Positions 46,143 to 55,716 are shown, numbered from the stretch's first letter. The stretch is 64,000 nucleotides of DNA from JANOYJ01 sp963792485 (GCA_963792485.1 CAWBWL010000013.1:62001-126000); one strand, 5' to 3'. Notes: generated by a model from the letters alone, not told the origin. Made by a program: numbers and translations.

Positions 46143-47201
46143 CTACTCCCCCAGCACCATCAAACTCTCCCGGTCAAATGCCACTGTCACCGTGTCGCCC
46201 TGTTTCGGCGGTGGGCTGGTTGGGTCGTTGAATGTGTCGAAGGCGATTGTTGCGCCGCCTGCATTGACCTTCATGCGCAGCACCGAGCCGAGAAACTCGA
46301 TGCCGGTGATTGCTCCGGTCATTTTCACATCGCCCTTTTCGCTTTTCAGGCTGACGGTTTCGGGGCGGAGCGCGAAGGTCAGGCTTGAGCCTTTCGCTGC
46401 GGCAGCGGGGAGTTTGAGGCCGGAAATTTTCACGCCGTGGAGGTCAATCCCTCCCTTGGCCGGATCAGTCACCGTTCCGGTCAGCATGGACAGCGTGCCG
46501 ACAAACTGCGCCACGAATCTTGTCGCCGGGCGGTTGTAGATTTCAAATGGCGTGCCGATCTGGTCGGCGACGCCCTGATGCATGACGACGACGCGGTCGG
46601 AGATGGACAGCGCCTCCTCCTGATCGTGCGTGACAAATATGGCGGTTATGCCGAGCCGTTGCTGGATGGCGCGCATTTCCTCGCGCAGCGAAACGCGGAT
46701 TTTGGCGTCGAGCGCCGACAGCGGCTCGTCAAGCAAGAGCACGCGCGGACGCACGGCGAGCGCACGGGCGAGAGCCACGCGCTGCTGCTGGCCGCCGGAG
46801 AGCTGGAACGGGTAGCGGCCGCCCAATTGCTCCAGTCCGATGAGTTTCAGCATTTCCGTGACGCGCGCATCAATATCCGCGCGGTTTTCGCCCGCGACCT
46901 TCAGGCCGAAGCCGACATTTTGTGCGACAGTCAGGTTCGGAAACAGCGCATATGCCTGAAACATCATGCCGATATTGCGCTGGTTGGTTTTCAATCCAAG
47001 CACATCCTTGCCGTCAATGCGGATATCGCCGGCAGTCGGCGTCTCAAACCCGGCGACCATGCGCAGCACCGTTGTCTTACCACAGCCGGACGGGCCGAGC
47101 AGGGAGACGAACTCGCCTTTGCCGATGTCGAGGGAAAAATCCTTGACCACCCGGTTCGCGCCAAAGGATTTCTCCAGATGCTCGATTTCAAGAAAAGCCA
47201 T
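46143..47201 (-). CDS. ABC transporter ATP-binding protein (PotA/FbpC-like)
   Basis: A 352-residue ATPase with Walker A GPSGCGKTT, Q-loop FQAYALFPN, signature LSGGQQQRVALARAL, Walker B VLLLDEPLSALDAKIR and the switch VTHDQEEA. A TOBE-type C-terminal domain (FALRPETVSLK) follows. The pattern fits polyamine/iron/phosphonate importers of the PotA group. It overlaps the second permease stop by one base (TGATG). Last gene of a four-gene operon (binding protein, two permeases, ATPase). Confidence 0.9.
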   Translation of the reverse strand: MAFLEIEHLEKSFGANRVVKDFSLDIGKGEFVSLLGPSGCGKTTVLRMVAGFETPTAGDIRIDGKDVLGLKTNQRNIGMMFQAYALFPNLTVAQNVGFGLKVAGENRADIDARVTEMLKLIGLEQLGGRYPFQLSGGQQQRVALARALAVRPRVLLLDEPLSALDAKIRVSLREEMRAIQQRLGITAIFVTHDQEEALSISDRVVVMHQGVADQIGTPFEIYNRPATRFVAQFVGTLSMLTGTVTDPAKGGIDLHGVKISGLKLPAAAAKGSSLTFALRPETVSLKSEKGDVKMTGAITGIEFLGSVLRMKVNAGGATIAFDTFNDPTSPPPKQGDTVTVAFDRESLMVLGE

Positions 47202-47983
47202 CAGCGCTGCGCCTCGGTGTGTTTGGAAAATCGTGTGACGAGCTGGATGAGGCCCATGCAGGCCCAGGTGATCGCAAAAGAAATGACGGCGAGCGCGGCG
47301 GGTTCATAGGCGCGGTTGGCCCCGAGCTGCTGCAGGTAGGGACCAAAAGCCGGACGGTCGAGGAGCGCGGCCATGGTGAACTCGCCGATGACAATGGCGA
47401 AGGTCAGGAACGCGCCGGACAGGACCGCCACCATGACATTGGGCAGGATGATCCGGCCAAGGATCGTCGTCCAGCCCGCGCCAAGACTTTGCGCGGCTTC
47501 CGTCAGCGTTGCGACATCGATGGTGCGCAGGCCCGTATCGACCGAGCGGTACATGTAAGGCAGCGCCAGTGTCGCATAGCCGAACATGAGAAGGATGTTG
47601 GTTCCCATGGCCGACCCGGTCAGCGGCAGCCAGCTTGAAGTGTTGTAGAGCCGGATATAGCCGAACACGATGACGATGGCCGGGATCACCAGCGGCAGCA
47701 GCGTGACGAACTCGATATAGGGCCGGGCGCGCGGCAAGCGCAGCCGCACCCAATAGGCGGTGGGCACAATCAAAAGCACGCCGAAGACAATGGTGAACAG
47801 CGCCATCAGCACCGAATAGCCGAAGGTCTCCTGAAAGCGCGGATCGCCCAGCACCTTGGCATAGGCGTCAAGCGAATAGACGCCGCGCCGCATTTTCAGC
47901 GAAAACTCCGTCATGCCAATCAGCGGCAAAGCGAAGAAAAGCGCGCCGGTCAAGAACGCGCCCCATGCCCAAAGACGAGTCAC
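47201..47983 (-). CDS. ABC transporter permease (PotC-like)
   Basis: A 260-residue membrane protein with about six hydrophobic helices and the docking loop TEAAQSLGAGWTTILGRIILPN near residue 160. It begins at a GTG that overlaps the stop of the first permease by 4 bp (GTGA), and its stop overlaps the ATPase start. This close packing is typical of PotB-PotC pairs. Substrate specificity cannot be read from the permease. Confidence 0.88.
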   Translation of the reverse strand: MTRLWAWGAFLTGALFFALPLIGMTEFSLKMRRGVYSLDAYAKVLGDPRFQETFGYSVLMALFTIVFGVLLIVPTAYWVRLRLPRARPYIEFVTLLPLVIPAIVIVFGYIRLYNTSSWLPLTGSAMGTNILLMFGYATLALPYMYRSVDTGLRTIDVATLTEAAQSLGAGWTTILGRIILPNVMVAVLSGAFLTFAIVIGEFTMAALLDRPAFGPYLQQLGANRAYEPAALAVISFAITWACMGLIQLVTRFSKHTEAQR

Positions 47984-48864
47984 TTCAGCCACCGTTCGGA
48001 GCGGGCGCGCAGCCAGATATAGATGGCGTTGGCAATGCCGGTGATGACGATCATGCCGAAGGCGAGCGCGTATCCGAGATGCGGGTCGCCCAGCACGTCG
48101 CCGCGAATCTGAGCGAAGAGCTTGATCGGAACGATGTTCAGCTGCGGGCCGGTCAGCGCAAACGCGGTGGCGACCGCGCCGAATGAATTGGCGAACAGCA
48201 GCGCGAATGTGCCGAGCAGCGCTGGAAACAGGATCGGCAGCGCCACCAAACGCCAATATTGAAATCCTGTCGCGCCCAGCACATTTGCGGCTTCTTTCCA
48301 CTCCTTCTTCAAGCCATCAAGCGCAGGCGTGATGATCAGGATCATCAGGGGAATCTGGAAAAACAGATAGGTCAGCGTCAGGCCCCAGAAGCTGAGCAGA
48401 TTAAACCCGAGCGAACGCAGATCAATGCCAAGCGAATTGCGCAGGTAAACCGTCACCAATCCTACGGGGCCGAGCGTCGCTATATAGGCAAAGGCCAGTG
48501 GCACGCCGGCGAAGTTGGAGGCGACGCCGGAGAAAGTGAGCAGCGGGCCGCGCAGGGCTTTCGGCAAATTGCCCAGCACAATCGCCGCCGCCGTGGCAAA
48601 TCCGATCAAGCAGCCGAGCAGCGCCGTGAGGAGGCTCAGCTTGATGGACACCCAATAGGCCGAGCGGATCGAGCCGGTATTGAGGGCGCGTATGTTGTCG
48701 AGTGTGAACGCGCTGTCTGGCGATTGAAATGCGCCGACGACTATTTTCAACGTCGGCAGGATGAGAAATAGCAGCGCGAATAGCGCGAAGGGCATGAGCC
48801 CGAGCCAATTGAGCGGCAATGTGCTCCGCCTTCGCCGTGCGCCAATCGCTTGCTGTTCGCTCAT
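47980..48864 (-). CDS. ABC transporter permease (PotB-like)
   Basis: A 294-residue membrane protein. The first helix (LMPFALFALLFLILPTLKIV) and a docking loop (KEAANVLGATGFQYWRLVALPIL) fit the PotB class. The ATG at 48864 follows GGGGACGGAG, making it a better start than the one 13 codons earlier. The N-terminal RRRR stretch lies in the cytoplasm. It forms a heteromeric pore with the PotC-like subunit downstream. Confidence 0.88.
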   Translation of the reverse strand: MSEQQAIGARRRRSTLPLNWLGLMPFALFALLFLILPTLKIVVGAFQSPDSAFTLDNIRALNTGSIRSAYWVSIKLSLLTALLGCLIGFATAAAIVLGNLPKALRGPLLTFSGVASNFAGVPLAFAYIATLGPVGLVTVYLRNSLGIDLRSLGFNLLSFWGLTLTYLFFQIPLMILIITPALDGLKKEWKEAANVLGATGFQYWRLVALPILFPALLGTFALLFANSFGAVATAFALTGPQLNIVPIKLFAQIRGDVLGDPHLGYALAFGMIVITGIANAIYIWLRARSERWLK

Positions 48865-48942
48865 TTGCTCCGTCCCCTCAATGAGCAATCCCCGCCCCGG
48901 CATGAAGTGCGAGGGCGGGAAAAAGTCAATGCAAGATCGGGC

Positions 48943-50053
48943 CTACTGAACGTTGGCTCCGACGGTGGCGTCCCAGTCCTTGGTCACGGCAGCCTTGTTG
49001 GCTTCCTGCTCTTCGACGGTCGGGAAGACCGCTGCCTCGTAGGATGCGGCGGGCGGCAGCTTGTCGAGAAGCTCTTGCGGGATTTTGCCAGCCTTTGACA
49101 TGGCGTTGAAGCGGATCGGGTGGCAATAACCCTTCAGCCAGGCAAGCTGGCCTTCGTCGGAATAGAGATATTCCATCCAGAGCTTGGCAGCGTTTGGATG
49201 CGGCGCATAGGCGCTGATCGCCTGCACATAGACGCCGGCCAGAACGCCGGACTTCGGCACGATGACTTCCACCGGCGGATTGCCTGCGAGCGTGTCGCGG
49301 GCGGAAAGCGCATTATAATCCCACATGGCGATGATGGGCGTTGCGCCCTGCGCCAGCGTGCCGGCTTTGCCGATGACCGGAACGAAATTGCCCGCCTTGT
49401 TGAGCTCGGCGAAATATTTCAGCCCTGCGTCGCCGGATTCCTTGCCCGGCTTGCCGCCATTGGCCATGCCTGCGGCGAGCACTGCAAGGATGGCCTGGTT
49501 GGATGCGCGCGGATCACCCGCAAGCGCGACCTGGCCCTTATAGTCCGGCTTTAGGAGATCGGCCCAGTCGGCGGGCATGGTCTTGACGAGGTCCTTGTTC
49601 ACCATGAAGGACATGACGCCGTAATAGTCGCCATACCAATGGCCGTCGGCATCCTTCACATTGTCTGGAATCTCCGCCCAGGTGGCAACCTTGTAAGGCA
49701 TGGGTCAGGCCCTCTGCCTTCGAGGACTTGGGCCAATGGCGAGGCCGACATCGATGACGTCCGGCGCCTGCGGACCCTTATTGTCCTTGTTGGCCTTGAT
49801 GGCTTCGATCTTCATCGGCGGAGCCGGCGTCCGGGTTCAGCTCATTGACTGTGATCTCCGGATATTTCTTCTTGAAGCCCTCAATCACCCCGCCATAACC
49901 GCACCACTCATGCGGCAGAGCAATCGTTGTGAGCTGGCCTTCGGCCTTTGCGGCGGCGACAAGTTCATCCATGGACTGCGCGAAGGCTGGCGATAATGCC
50001 GAGAGTGTGGACGATGCGACGAGCGCCGCAAAGAAGGTCTTGGTGATTTTCAT
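48943..50053 (-). CDS. ABC transporter substrate-binding protein, Pot/Fbp type (three frame breaks)
   Basis: A periplasmic binder with a Sec signal (MKITKTFFAALVASSTLSALSPAFAQ) and SMDELVAAAKAEGQLTTIALPHEWCGYGGVIEGF. Three single-base breaks at about 49811, 49731 and 49702 interrupt the middle (IEAIKANKDNKGPQAPDVIDVGLAIG, then SSKAEGLT). The rest (MPYKVATWAEIPDNVKD, WYGDYYGVMSFMVNKDLV, NPPVEVIVPKSGVLAGVYVQAI) is clean to the stop. Corrected length is 369 residues. It resembles the family carrying iron, polyamines or phosphonates; which ligand is uncertain. Confidence 0.8.
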
Positions 50054-50231
50054 TCTTAGCTCCCTGTTTCCCGCTCTTATCCATGCGGACGGGCCGCTGA
50101 TTAGCCGGGTTATCTGACAGTCCTGTGACAGATTTTGCTGCGCCACGGACAGGATTGGCAGCAAAGCGCCAATTGAGGGAAAAGGCAACGGGGCGCAGGG
50201 GCTGAAATCAACCAATTGGTCAAATTAATTG

Positions 50232-51230
50232 TTAGCCGACATCCAGCACGATCTTCCCGATATGCAGGCTCTCCTCCATGCGCTCATGCGCGCGCCAGGC
50301 GTCGCGCAGCGGGTAGATCATGTCGATCACCGGCACCACACTGCGCTTTTGCAGGAGCGGCCAGACCTTGGCCTCGAGCTCGGCAGCCAGATGCGCCTTG
50401 AACTCGACGGAGCGGGGCCGGAGCGTGGAGCCGGTGTGGGTGAGCCGTTTCATCATGAGGCGGGAGAAGTCCGCCTCGGTCCGCGCGCCTTCGAGGAATG
50501 CGATCTGGACAATCCGTCCGTCCATCGCGGCAGCCTCGTAATTACGCGAAATATACGTGCCGCCGACCATGTCGAGAATGACGTCCGCCCCGCGACCCTC
50601 AGTGGCTTCCTTTGTGGCGGCGACGAAATCCTGGTTTCTGTAGTTGACGGCCCTGTCGGCGCCGAGCTCTATTAGCGCGGCGCATTTTTCGTCCGACCCT
50701 GCAGTGGTGATGACGTAGGCGCTGGATTTTGCCGCAAGCTGTATGGCGGTGGTGCCAATGCCTGATGCGCCGCCATGGACAAGCAGGGTCTCGCCCTTGC
50801 GCAGAGCGCCGCGCTCAAACACATTGTGCCAGACTGTGAAATAGGTTTCCGGGATTGCCGCCGCCTCGACCATGGTCAGCGCAGACGGCACGGGCAGGGC
50901 GTTCGTTTCATCCACCACGCAATATTGCGCGTAACCGCCGCCTGGAACCAGCGCGCAAACCCGGTCGCCAATGCGGTAGCGCAGGGCATCCGGCCCATGC
51001 GCCGCGACTTCGCCGGAGATTTCCAAGCCCGGAACCGGACTTGCGCCGTGGGGCGGAGCGTATTTGCCCTCGCGCTGCAAAATGTCCGGCCGGTTCACCC
51101 CGGCTGCGATTACCCTCACCAGAATTTCGCGGCCCTTGGTTTCGGGCACCGGCGTCTGCATCGGTTGCAGGACGCGCGGCCCGCCAGCTGCTGTGATCTG
51201 AACGGCGGTCATGTAAGTCGGCAGCTTCAT
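50232..51230 (-). CDS. NAD(P)H-quinone oxidoreductase, zinc-independent MDR family (PIG3/QOR-like)
   Basis: A 332-residue medium-chain dehydrogenase/reductase. The N-terminal GroES-like domain has VNRPDILQREGKYAPPHGASPVPGLEISGEV; the cofactor domain has LVHGGASGIGTTAIQLAA (NADP-type) and GADRAVNYRNQDF. No structural zinc Cys cluster is present, as expected for QOR-type members. They reduce quinones by one or two electrons. It stands alone between the Pot-type operon and the DUF1192 gene on the other strand. Confidence 0.9.
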   Translation of the reverse strand: MKLPTYMTAVQITAAGGPRVLQPMQTPVPETKGREILVRVIAAGVNRPDILQREGKYAPPHGASPVPGLEISGEVAAHGPDALRYRIGDRVCALVPGGGYAQYCVVDETNALPVPSALTMVEAAAIPETYFTVWHNVFERGALRKGETLLVHGGASGIGTTAIQLAAKSSAYVITTAGSDEKCAALIELGADRAVNYRNQDFVAATKEATEGRGADVILDMVGGTYISRNYEAAAMDGRIVQIAFLEGARTEADFSRLMMKRLTHTGSTLRPRSVEFKAHLAAELEAKVWPLLQKRSVVPVIDMIYPLRDAWRAHERMEESLHIGKIVLDVG

Positions 51231-51315
51231 TGTAACATTTCCTGGGAGGCAGGTGCTTGAACACAGGCTGATTCGCGGTAGGCTTGGACACTAAGACAAG
51301 TTCGGAGGCGGTATC

Positions 51316-51507
51316 ATGGCACTGTTTGAAGACGACAAGCCCAAACGCAAACTTGCACATGAACTGGGTCAGGACCTTTCGCTCCTGTCTGTCGGCGATC
51401 TTGAGGAGCGCATTGAGCTTCTGAAAAGCGAGATCAGGCGGCTGGAGGAAGACATGGTTGCAAAGAAAGCATCCAGATCAGCTGCCGACTCGCTTTTCAA
51501 GCTCTGA
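51316..51507 (+). CDS. DUF1192 small protein
   Basis: A 63-residue protein of the DUF1192 family: LAHELGQDLSLLSVGDLEERIELLKSEIRRLEEDMVAKKASRSAADSLFK. The middle is a short amphipathic coiled coil and the tail SAADSLFK is conserved. A GGAGGCGG ribosome site precedes the ATG. Function unknown; it is widespread in alphaproteobacteria. Confidence 0.85.
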   Translation: MALFEDDKPKRKLAHELGQDLSLLSVGDLEERIELLKSEIRRLEEDMVAKKASRSAADSLFKL

Positions 51508-51611
51508 ACCCGAGGCTCAAATAAAGTTGTGAGCCAGGCCGCGATGCCGGAAGTCTGCCATAGTCTTCGCACAAGGGCGCGGCAATCAATTTCCAACCCA
51601 AGGCGCAATCG

Positions 51612-52856
51612 ATGTACCGCTCGCTGCTCGCCGTATTCGCGCTCCTCATGGGCACAGCCTTTCTGCAGGCGGCGAGCGGGCTGCAGGGCCTGATCATGCC
51701 GATGCGTGGACAGTTTGAGGGGTTCTCGACCAACCAGCTTGGCCTGTTCGGCACAGCTTGGGCTGCGGGTTTTGTGATCGGCTGCGCTTTGTCGCCGCGC
51801 CTTGTCGGGCGCGTCGGCCACATCCGCGCATTCGGCGTCTTTGCGGCCTTGGGCGCAGCGGTGGCGCTTATCTCCGGCATTATTGTCAATCCGCTCACCT
51901 GGATGGGCCTGAGGTTCTTCACCGGCTTCACCATGGCCGGGGCCTTCATGATCATTGAGAGCTGGCTGAACGAGAAGGCCAGCAATGAGAACCGCGGCAC
52001 GATTTTCGGCCTCTACACGATGGTTTCGCTTGCCGCCGTCACCTTTGGCCAATTGGGCGCTGCTTGGGGCGACGTCGCAACGCCGACCTTGTTCGTGATC
52101 GTCGGCATTCTCTATTGCTTCGCGCTGCTGCCGACCGCCATTTCCACCGCAGAGACACCGCAGCCTATCGAAAGCGTGTCGCTGGATCTGGGCGCGATTT
52201 GGCGCAATTCGCCGATTGCGGCGGCGGCTTGTTTCCTCATTGGCGTTGCAAACGGCGCGTTTGGCACGCTTGGCGCGGTTTATGGCGCGCGGATCGGACT
52301 GTCGAATGCCAATATCGCTTACATGATGAGCGTGCCGGTCGTTGCCGGCGCGTTGATGCAGCTGCCGTTCGGGCGGCTGTCAGACCGGATGGACCGCCGT
52401 TATGTTCTGGCCGGAATTGCGGCGCTGGGCGTTGTGCTCGGAGCGGTGATGTTCGGGATACGGCCAACCCAGCCGAGCTTGATCATCGCGCTTGTTGGGA
52501 TTTACGGCGGTGCGGCGTACTCACTCTATGCGATCGCTGTTGCGCATGCCAATGACCACGCCAACTCCTCCAATTTCATCAAAGTCTCCGGAGGGCTGCT
52601 CATTCTATTCGGACTTGGAACGGTGGTCGGGCCGATCTTCGGCGCTTGGGCAATGAGCGCCTTTGGGCCGGAGGGGATATTCCTCGTCACCGCCTGTTCG
52701 CACTTGCTGATCATCGTATACGCCATCCAGCGCACCTATCGCCGCGCTTCGGTGCCATTACTGGGCCGGCAATTGTTCAAGACCATATTCGGCGAACGCG
52801 CCATCACGCCGGAGGCGGTGCGGCTTGATCCGCGCAGCGCGGAGGTGGCAAACTGA
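51612..52856 (+). CDS. MFS transporter
   Basis: A 414-residue, twelve-helix membrane carrier. The first helices (LLAVFALLMGTAFLQAASGLQGLIMPM) and the A-loop region RLVGRVGHIRAFGVFAALGA are typical, and DRMDRRYVLAGIAALG marks the loop between halves. The pattern resembles the YcaD/MFS_1-type small-molecule exporters. No substrate can be inferred. It is followed 29 bp later by an ArsR-like regulator that may or may not control it. Confidence 0.88.
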   Translation: MYRSLLAVFALLMGTAFLQAASGLQGLIMPMRGQFEGFSTNQLGLFGTAWAAGFVIGCALSPRLVGRVGHIRAFGVFAALGAAVALISGIIVNPLTWMGLRFFTGFTMAGAFMIIESWLNEKASNENRGTIFGLYTMVSLAAVTFGQLGAAWGDVATPTLFVIVGILYCFALLPTAISTAETPQPIESVSLDLGAIWRNSPIAAAACFLIGVANGAFGTLGAVYGARIGLSNANIAYMMSVPVVAGALMQLPFGRLSDRMDRRYVLAGIAALGVVLGAVMFGIRPTQPSLIIALVGIYGGAAYSLYAIAVAHANDHANSSNFIKVSGGLLILFGLGTVVGPIFGAWAMSAFGPEGIFLVTACSHLLIIVYAIQRTYRRASVPLLGRQLFKTIFGERAITPEAVRLDPRSAEVAN

Positions 52857-52885
52857 TCACCGATATTGCTTGGAAGAGTTCCATC

Positions 52886-53152
52886 ATGACCACATATGAC
52901 GCCTTTGCCGCCATCGCTGATCCGGGCCGCCGCATACTTCTGGAAGAGCTGCGCAGGGGGCCTCGCAGCGTCAATCAACTCGCGGCCTTGCTGCCGGACA
53001 TCTCGCGTCCTGCGGTTTCGCAGCATTTGAAGGCGTTGCTCGATTGCGGGCTGGTCAATTTCCGACCGGAAGGCACAAGCCGAATCTATTTCCTGGCCCC
53101 GGACGGCATGACTCCTGTGAGCCTGTGGGTCGACCAGTTCTGGAATGCTTGA
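52886..53152 (+). CDS. ArsR-family HTH transcriptional regulator
   Basis: An 88-residue winged-helix protein: YDAFAAIADPGRRILLEELRRGPRSVNQLAALLPDISRPAVSQHLKALLDCGLVNFRPEGTSRIYFL is the ArsR fold with its recognition helix. The SWVD-like C-terminal LWVDQFWNA is that of ArsR members linked to SRPBCC-domain proteins. The metal-binding Cys motif is absent, so it is not a metal sensor. No SRPBCC gene follows. Confidence 0.85.
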   Translation: MTTYDAFAAIADPGRRILLEELRRGPRSVNQLAALLPDISRPAVSQHLKALLDCGLVNFRPEGTSRIYFLAPDGMTPVSLWVDQFWNA

Positions 53153-53218
53153 AAAATAGCCTTCGTACGAGCGGACGATCACGCCCGCTCTGGCTCACGA
53201 AATGAGTGTGAAAGTCTG

Positions 53219-53392
53219 TTAGTGGGTTGTCGTTCGCAGCTTTTCAATTTCGTCTTTGATGACCAGCTTGCGGCGTTTCAATTCGGCTATTTCCAGATCA
53301 TCTACGGATGGGTGCTGTATCGCTTCTGCCAGTTCCAACTCCAGCGCATAGTGTTTCTTCTGCAGCTGAGAGAGATGGGACTCAATCGTCAT
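53219..53392 (-). CDS. DUF465 (YdcH-like) small protein
   Basis: A 57-residue coding region: MTIESHLSQLQKKHYALELELAEA, then HPSVDDLEIAELKRRKLVIKDEIEKL. This is the DUF465 pattern, a small helical hairpin. It has an AGGAG-like stretch (GAAGGAGAAC) upstream on its strand. It lies divergent to a second DUF465 gene at 53617. Function unknown. Confidence 0.85.
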   Translation of the reverse strand: MTIESHLSQLQKKHYALELELAEAIQHPSVDDLEIAELKRRKLVIKDEIEKLRTTTH

Positions 53393-53616
53393 GGATAGTT
53401 CTCCTTCGGTTTGAAATAGACACTAACCCTCCCGTCAAAAAAGCCTACGTGACGGGATGATGACAGTGTGCCATGAGATGGCTGATTTGTCGAATATTCT
53501 CTAGTAGCATTTCCAAGACGTTAAATTTGTGCTAATGCGCCTTCTGCAATCCGGCTCCTTGCGGGACGATTGTCTGGCCACCCGGAAAGCGAACGAAAAT
53601 CAATCACAGGTAAGCA
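53393..53616. other. Divergent intergenic region between two DUF465 genes
   Basis: These 224 bp hold the promoters of both DUF465 genes. I see an A-rich stretch and GTCAAAAAAGCCTACGTGACGG, with CCGTCA/TGACGG ends that could pair, but no clear gene, terminator or operator. Nothing more can be said with support. Confidence 0.3.
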
Positions 53617-53820
53617 ATGCCCGAACAGGAACAGGCCGAAATCCGCCTTGCCCTCGCGCGGCTTCGGCAAGACCATGCGGACTTCGACGCCGCAATCGCC
53701 GCCATGGTGCATACGGGCTGCGATCCGCTGCAAATCCAGCGGATGAAGAAGAAAAAGCTGACAATAAAAGACCAACTGCAGCGGATCGAAGACCAGCTCA
53801 TCCCGGACATAATCGCCTAG
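53617..53820 (+). CDS. DUF465 (YdcH-like) protein
   Basis: A 67-residue protein: ALARLRQDHADFDAAIAAMVHTGCDPLQIQRMKKKKLTIKDQLQRIEDQLIPD, again the DUF465 helical hairpin, with the basic KKKKLTIKD turn conserved with its divergent neighbour (RRKLVIKD). It is 69 bp upstream of purE. Function unknown. Confidence 0.85.
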   Translation: MPEQEQAEIRLALARLRQDHADFDAAIAAMVHTGCDPLQIQRMKKKKLTIKDQLQRIEDQLIPDIIA

Positions 53821-53889
53821 GCCCTGACCTTAGGATTGCCGCCCGCGGCCAATTCAGCTAGACGCGCTCTCTTCAACTCCGGGCCAATC

Positions 53890-54393
53890 ATGAATGAAAC
53901 CAAGCCAGACGTTGCGATAATCATGGGAAGCCAGTCGGATTGGCTCACCATGCGCAATTCCGCCGAGACATTGGACGCGCTCGGGGTTTCCTATCGCTCG
54001 CTGATCATATCGGCCCATCGCACGCCGGACCGGCTCTATAAATTTGCCAAAGGCGCAAAGGAAAATGGCTTCAAGGTCGTCATAGCGGGCGCGGGTGGCG
54101 CGGCGCATCTGCCCGGAATGACGGCATCCATGACCGTGCTGCCCGTCTTCGGCGTTCCGGTTGAATCTAAAGCCTTGTCCGGTCAAGACTCGCTTCTTTC
54201 AATTGTGCAAATGCCCGCCGGCGTTCCGGTCGGCACGCTCGCCATCGGCAAGGCAGGTGCAGTCAATGCGGCTCTGCTCGCCGCTTCCGTCCTCGCGCTC
54301 TCAGATGCCGCCCTGTCCGGGCGGCTTCAGGCCTGGCGCGCGGCGCAGACATCGAAAGTTGCCGAGCATCCGGTCGATGAGGCGCAGCCGTGA
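53890..54393 (+). CDS. purE: 5-(carboxyamino)imidazole ribonucleotide mutase PurE
   Basis: A 167-residue protein that moves the carboxyl group from N5-CAIR to give CAIR in purine synthesis. It shows VAIIMGSQSDWLTM, LIISAHRTPDRLYKFAKGA (with the active-site His) and AGAGGAAHLPGMTASMT. Start at 53890 yields the usual MNETKPDVA N terminus. It overlaps purK by 4 bp (GTGA), so the two steps are coupled. A hairpin terminator follows purK. Confidence 0.95.
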   Translation: MNETKPDVAIIMGSQSDWLTMRNSAETLDALGVSYRSLIISAHRTPDRLYKFAKGAKENGFKVVIAGAGGAAHLPGMTASMTVLPVFGVPVESKALSGQDSLLSIVQMPAGVPVGTLAIGKAGAVNAALLAASVLALSDAALSGRLQAWRAAQTSKVAEHPVDEAQP

Positions 54394-55469
54394 CGTCTCT
54401 GGCTGCCGGATCCACCATTGGCATTCTGGGTGGTGGGCAATTAGGCCGCATGCTGGCCATGGCCGCAGCGCGCCTTGCCTTTAAAGTCGTGATCTACGAT
54501 CCCGATCCCGAAGCACCCGCTGCGCAGGTTGCGAACCGTCACATCATTGCCGGCTATGATGACAGCGCGGCGCTGTCCGGGTTTGCCAAAGGCTGCGACA
54601 CTGTCACCTATGAGTTTGAGAATGTCCCAGTCGCGGCCGCCGCTCTTATTGCCACAATAACGCCAGTCTATCCCAAACCTAATGCGCTCGACGCTGCGCA
54701 GGACCGGCTTACGGAGAAAGATTTCCTCAACCGGATCGGCGTTGCGACCGCTCCGTTTCAGGCTGTCGAACGCTTTTCAGAGCTTTCCGGCGCGCTGCAG
54801 GCCTTTCAAGGCGCTGGCATTCTGAAAACCCGCCGTCTGGGCTATGATGGCAAGGGGCAGGCGGTTTTGAATGGCGCGGATGCGCGGCAGGTGGCGGCGG
54901 CGTTTGCGGCGCTTGGCGGCAAGGCGCTGATCCTTGAGGGGTACGTGCCGTTCACAGCTGAAATCTCCGTAATTGCCGCGCGCTCGCGCGATGGCGGGTT
55001 TCAAGCGTTTGATCCAGCGCGTAACACGCATGACGGCGGGATACTTGCGCAGTCCGTGGTACCGTCCGGGTTGCCGCCGCATGTTGAAACGGCAGCCATT
55101 GCCACTGCGAAATCCATCATGGACGCCCTGGATTATGTCGGCGTGATCGGCGTGGAGTTCTTTGTTCTCGATGACTGGACGCTTCTGGTGAACGAAATCG
55201 CCCCACGCGTTCACAATTCGGGCCATTGGACAGAAGCGGCATGCGTGATTTCCCAGTTCGAACAGCATATTCGCGCCGTTACAGGACTGCCGCTTGGGAA
55301 TTCGGCGCGCCATTCGGACTGCGTCATGGAAAATCTGATAGGCGCGGATGTTAACCTCGCAAACAAACTCGCTGGCGAGCCGGATGTCGTCATCCACCTT
55401 TACGGCAAGGCCGAGCCGCGCCCGGGCCGGAAGATGGGGCATTTTACGCGAATCGCCCCAAAATCTTGA
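54390..55469 (+). CDS. purK: 5-(carboxyamino)imidazole ribonucleotide synthase PurK
   Basis: A 359-residue ATP-grasp enzyme that carboxylates AIR with bicarbonate and ATP. It has GILGGGQLGRMLAMAAARLAFKVVIYDPD, the ATP-binding TRRLGYDGKGQAVL and LILEGYVPFTAEISVI, and the metal-binding FFVLDDWTLLVNEIAPRVHNSGH. Starts at a GTG overlapping the purE stop. Followed by a terminator at 55532. Confidence 0.95.
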   Translation: MTSLAAGSTIGILGGGQLGRMLAMAAARLAFKVVIYDPDPEAPAAQVANRHIIAGYDDSAALSGFAKGCDTVTYEFENVPVAAAALIATITPVYPKPNALDAAQDRLTEKDFLNRIGVATAPFQAVERFSELSGALQAFQGAGILKTRRLGYDGKGQAVLNGADARQVAAAFAALGGKALILEGYVPFTAEISVIAARSRDGGFQAFDPARNTHDGGILAQSVVPSGLPPHVETAAIATAKSIMDALDYVGVIGVEFFVLDDWTLLVNEIAPRVHNSGHWTEAACVISQFEQHIRAVTGLPLGNSARHSDCVMENLIGADVNLANKLAGEPDVVIHLYGKAEPRPGRKMGHFTRIAPKS

Positions 55470-55531
55470 ATCACCATGCGCGGCGGTTGACAGGAAAGAC
55501 GCCGTTCTTTATGGCACCTCACACATTCCAG

Positions 55532-55552
55532 CGCGCCTATGGGCGCGTTTTT
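55532..55552 (+). terminator. Rho-independent terminator after purEK
   Basis: CGCGCC-TATG-GGCGCG followed by five T residues forms a short hairpin. It ends the purEK transcript 60 bp after the purK stop and 38 bp before rpmJ. Confidence 0.8.
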
Positions 55553-55590
55553 CATGGGCTTGAAGCCCAGCAAGCAAGAACGGTTACGTC

Positions 55591-55716
55591 ATGAAGATCA
55601 AGAATTCGCTCAAGGCGCTGAAGGCCCGCCACCGCGACAACCAGCTTGTCCGCCGCAAGGGCCGCGTTTACATCATCAACAAGACCGCCCCGCGTTTCAA
55701 GGCGCGCCAGGGCTGA
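55591..55716 (+). CDS. rpmJ: 50S ribosomal protein bL36
   Basis: A 41-residue, very basic protein: MKIKNSLKALKARHRDNQLV, then RRKGRVYIINKTAPRFKARQG. It matches the alphaproteobacterial bL36 that lacks the zinc-binding Cys. The gene lies downstream of the purEK terminator and so has its own promoter. Confidence 0.95.
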   Translation: MKIKNSLKALKARHRDNQLVRRKGRVYIINKTAPRFKARQG

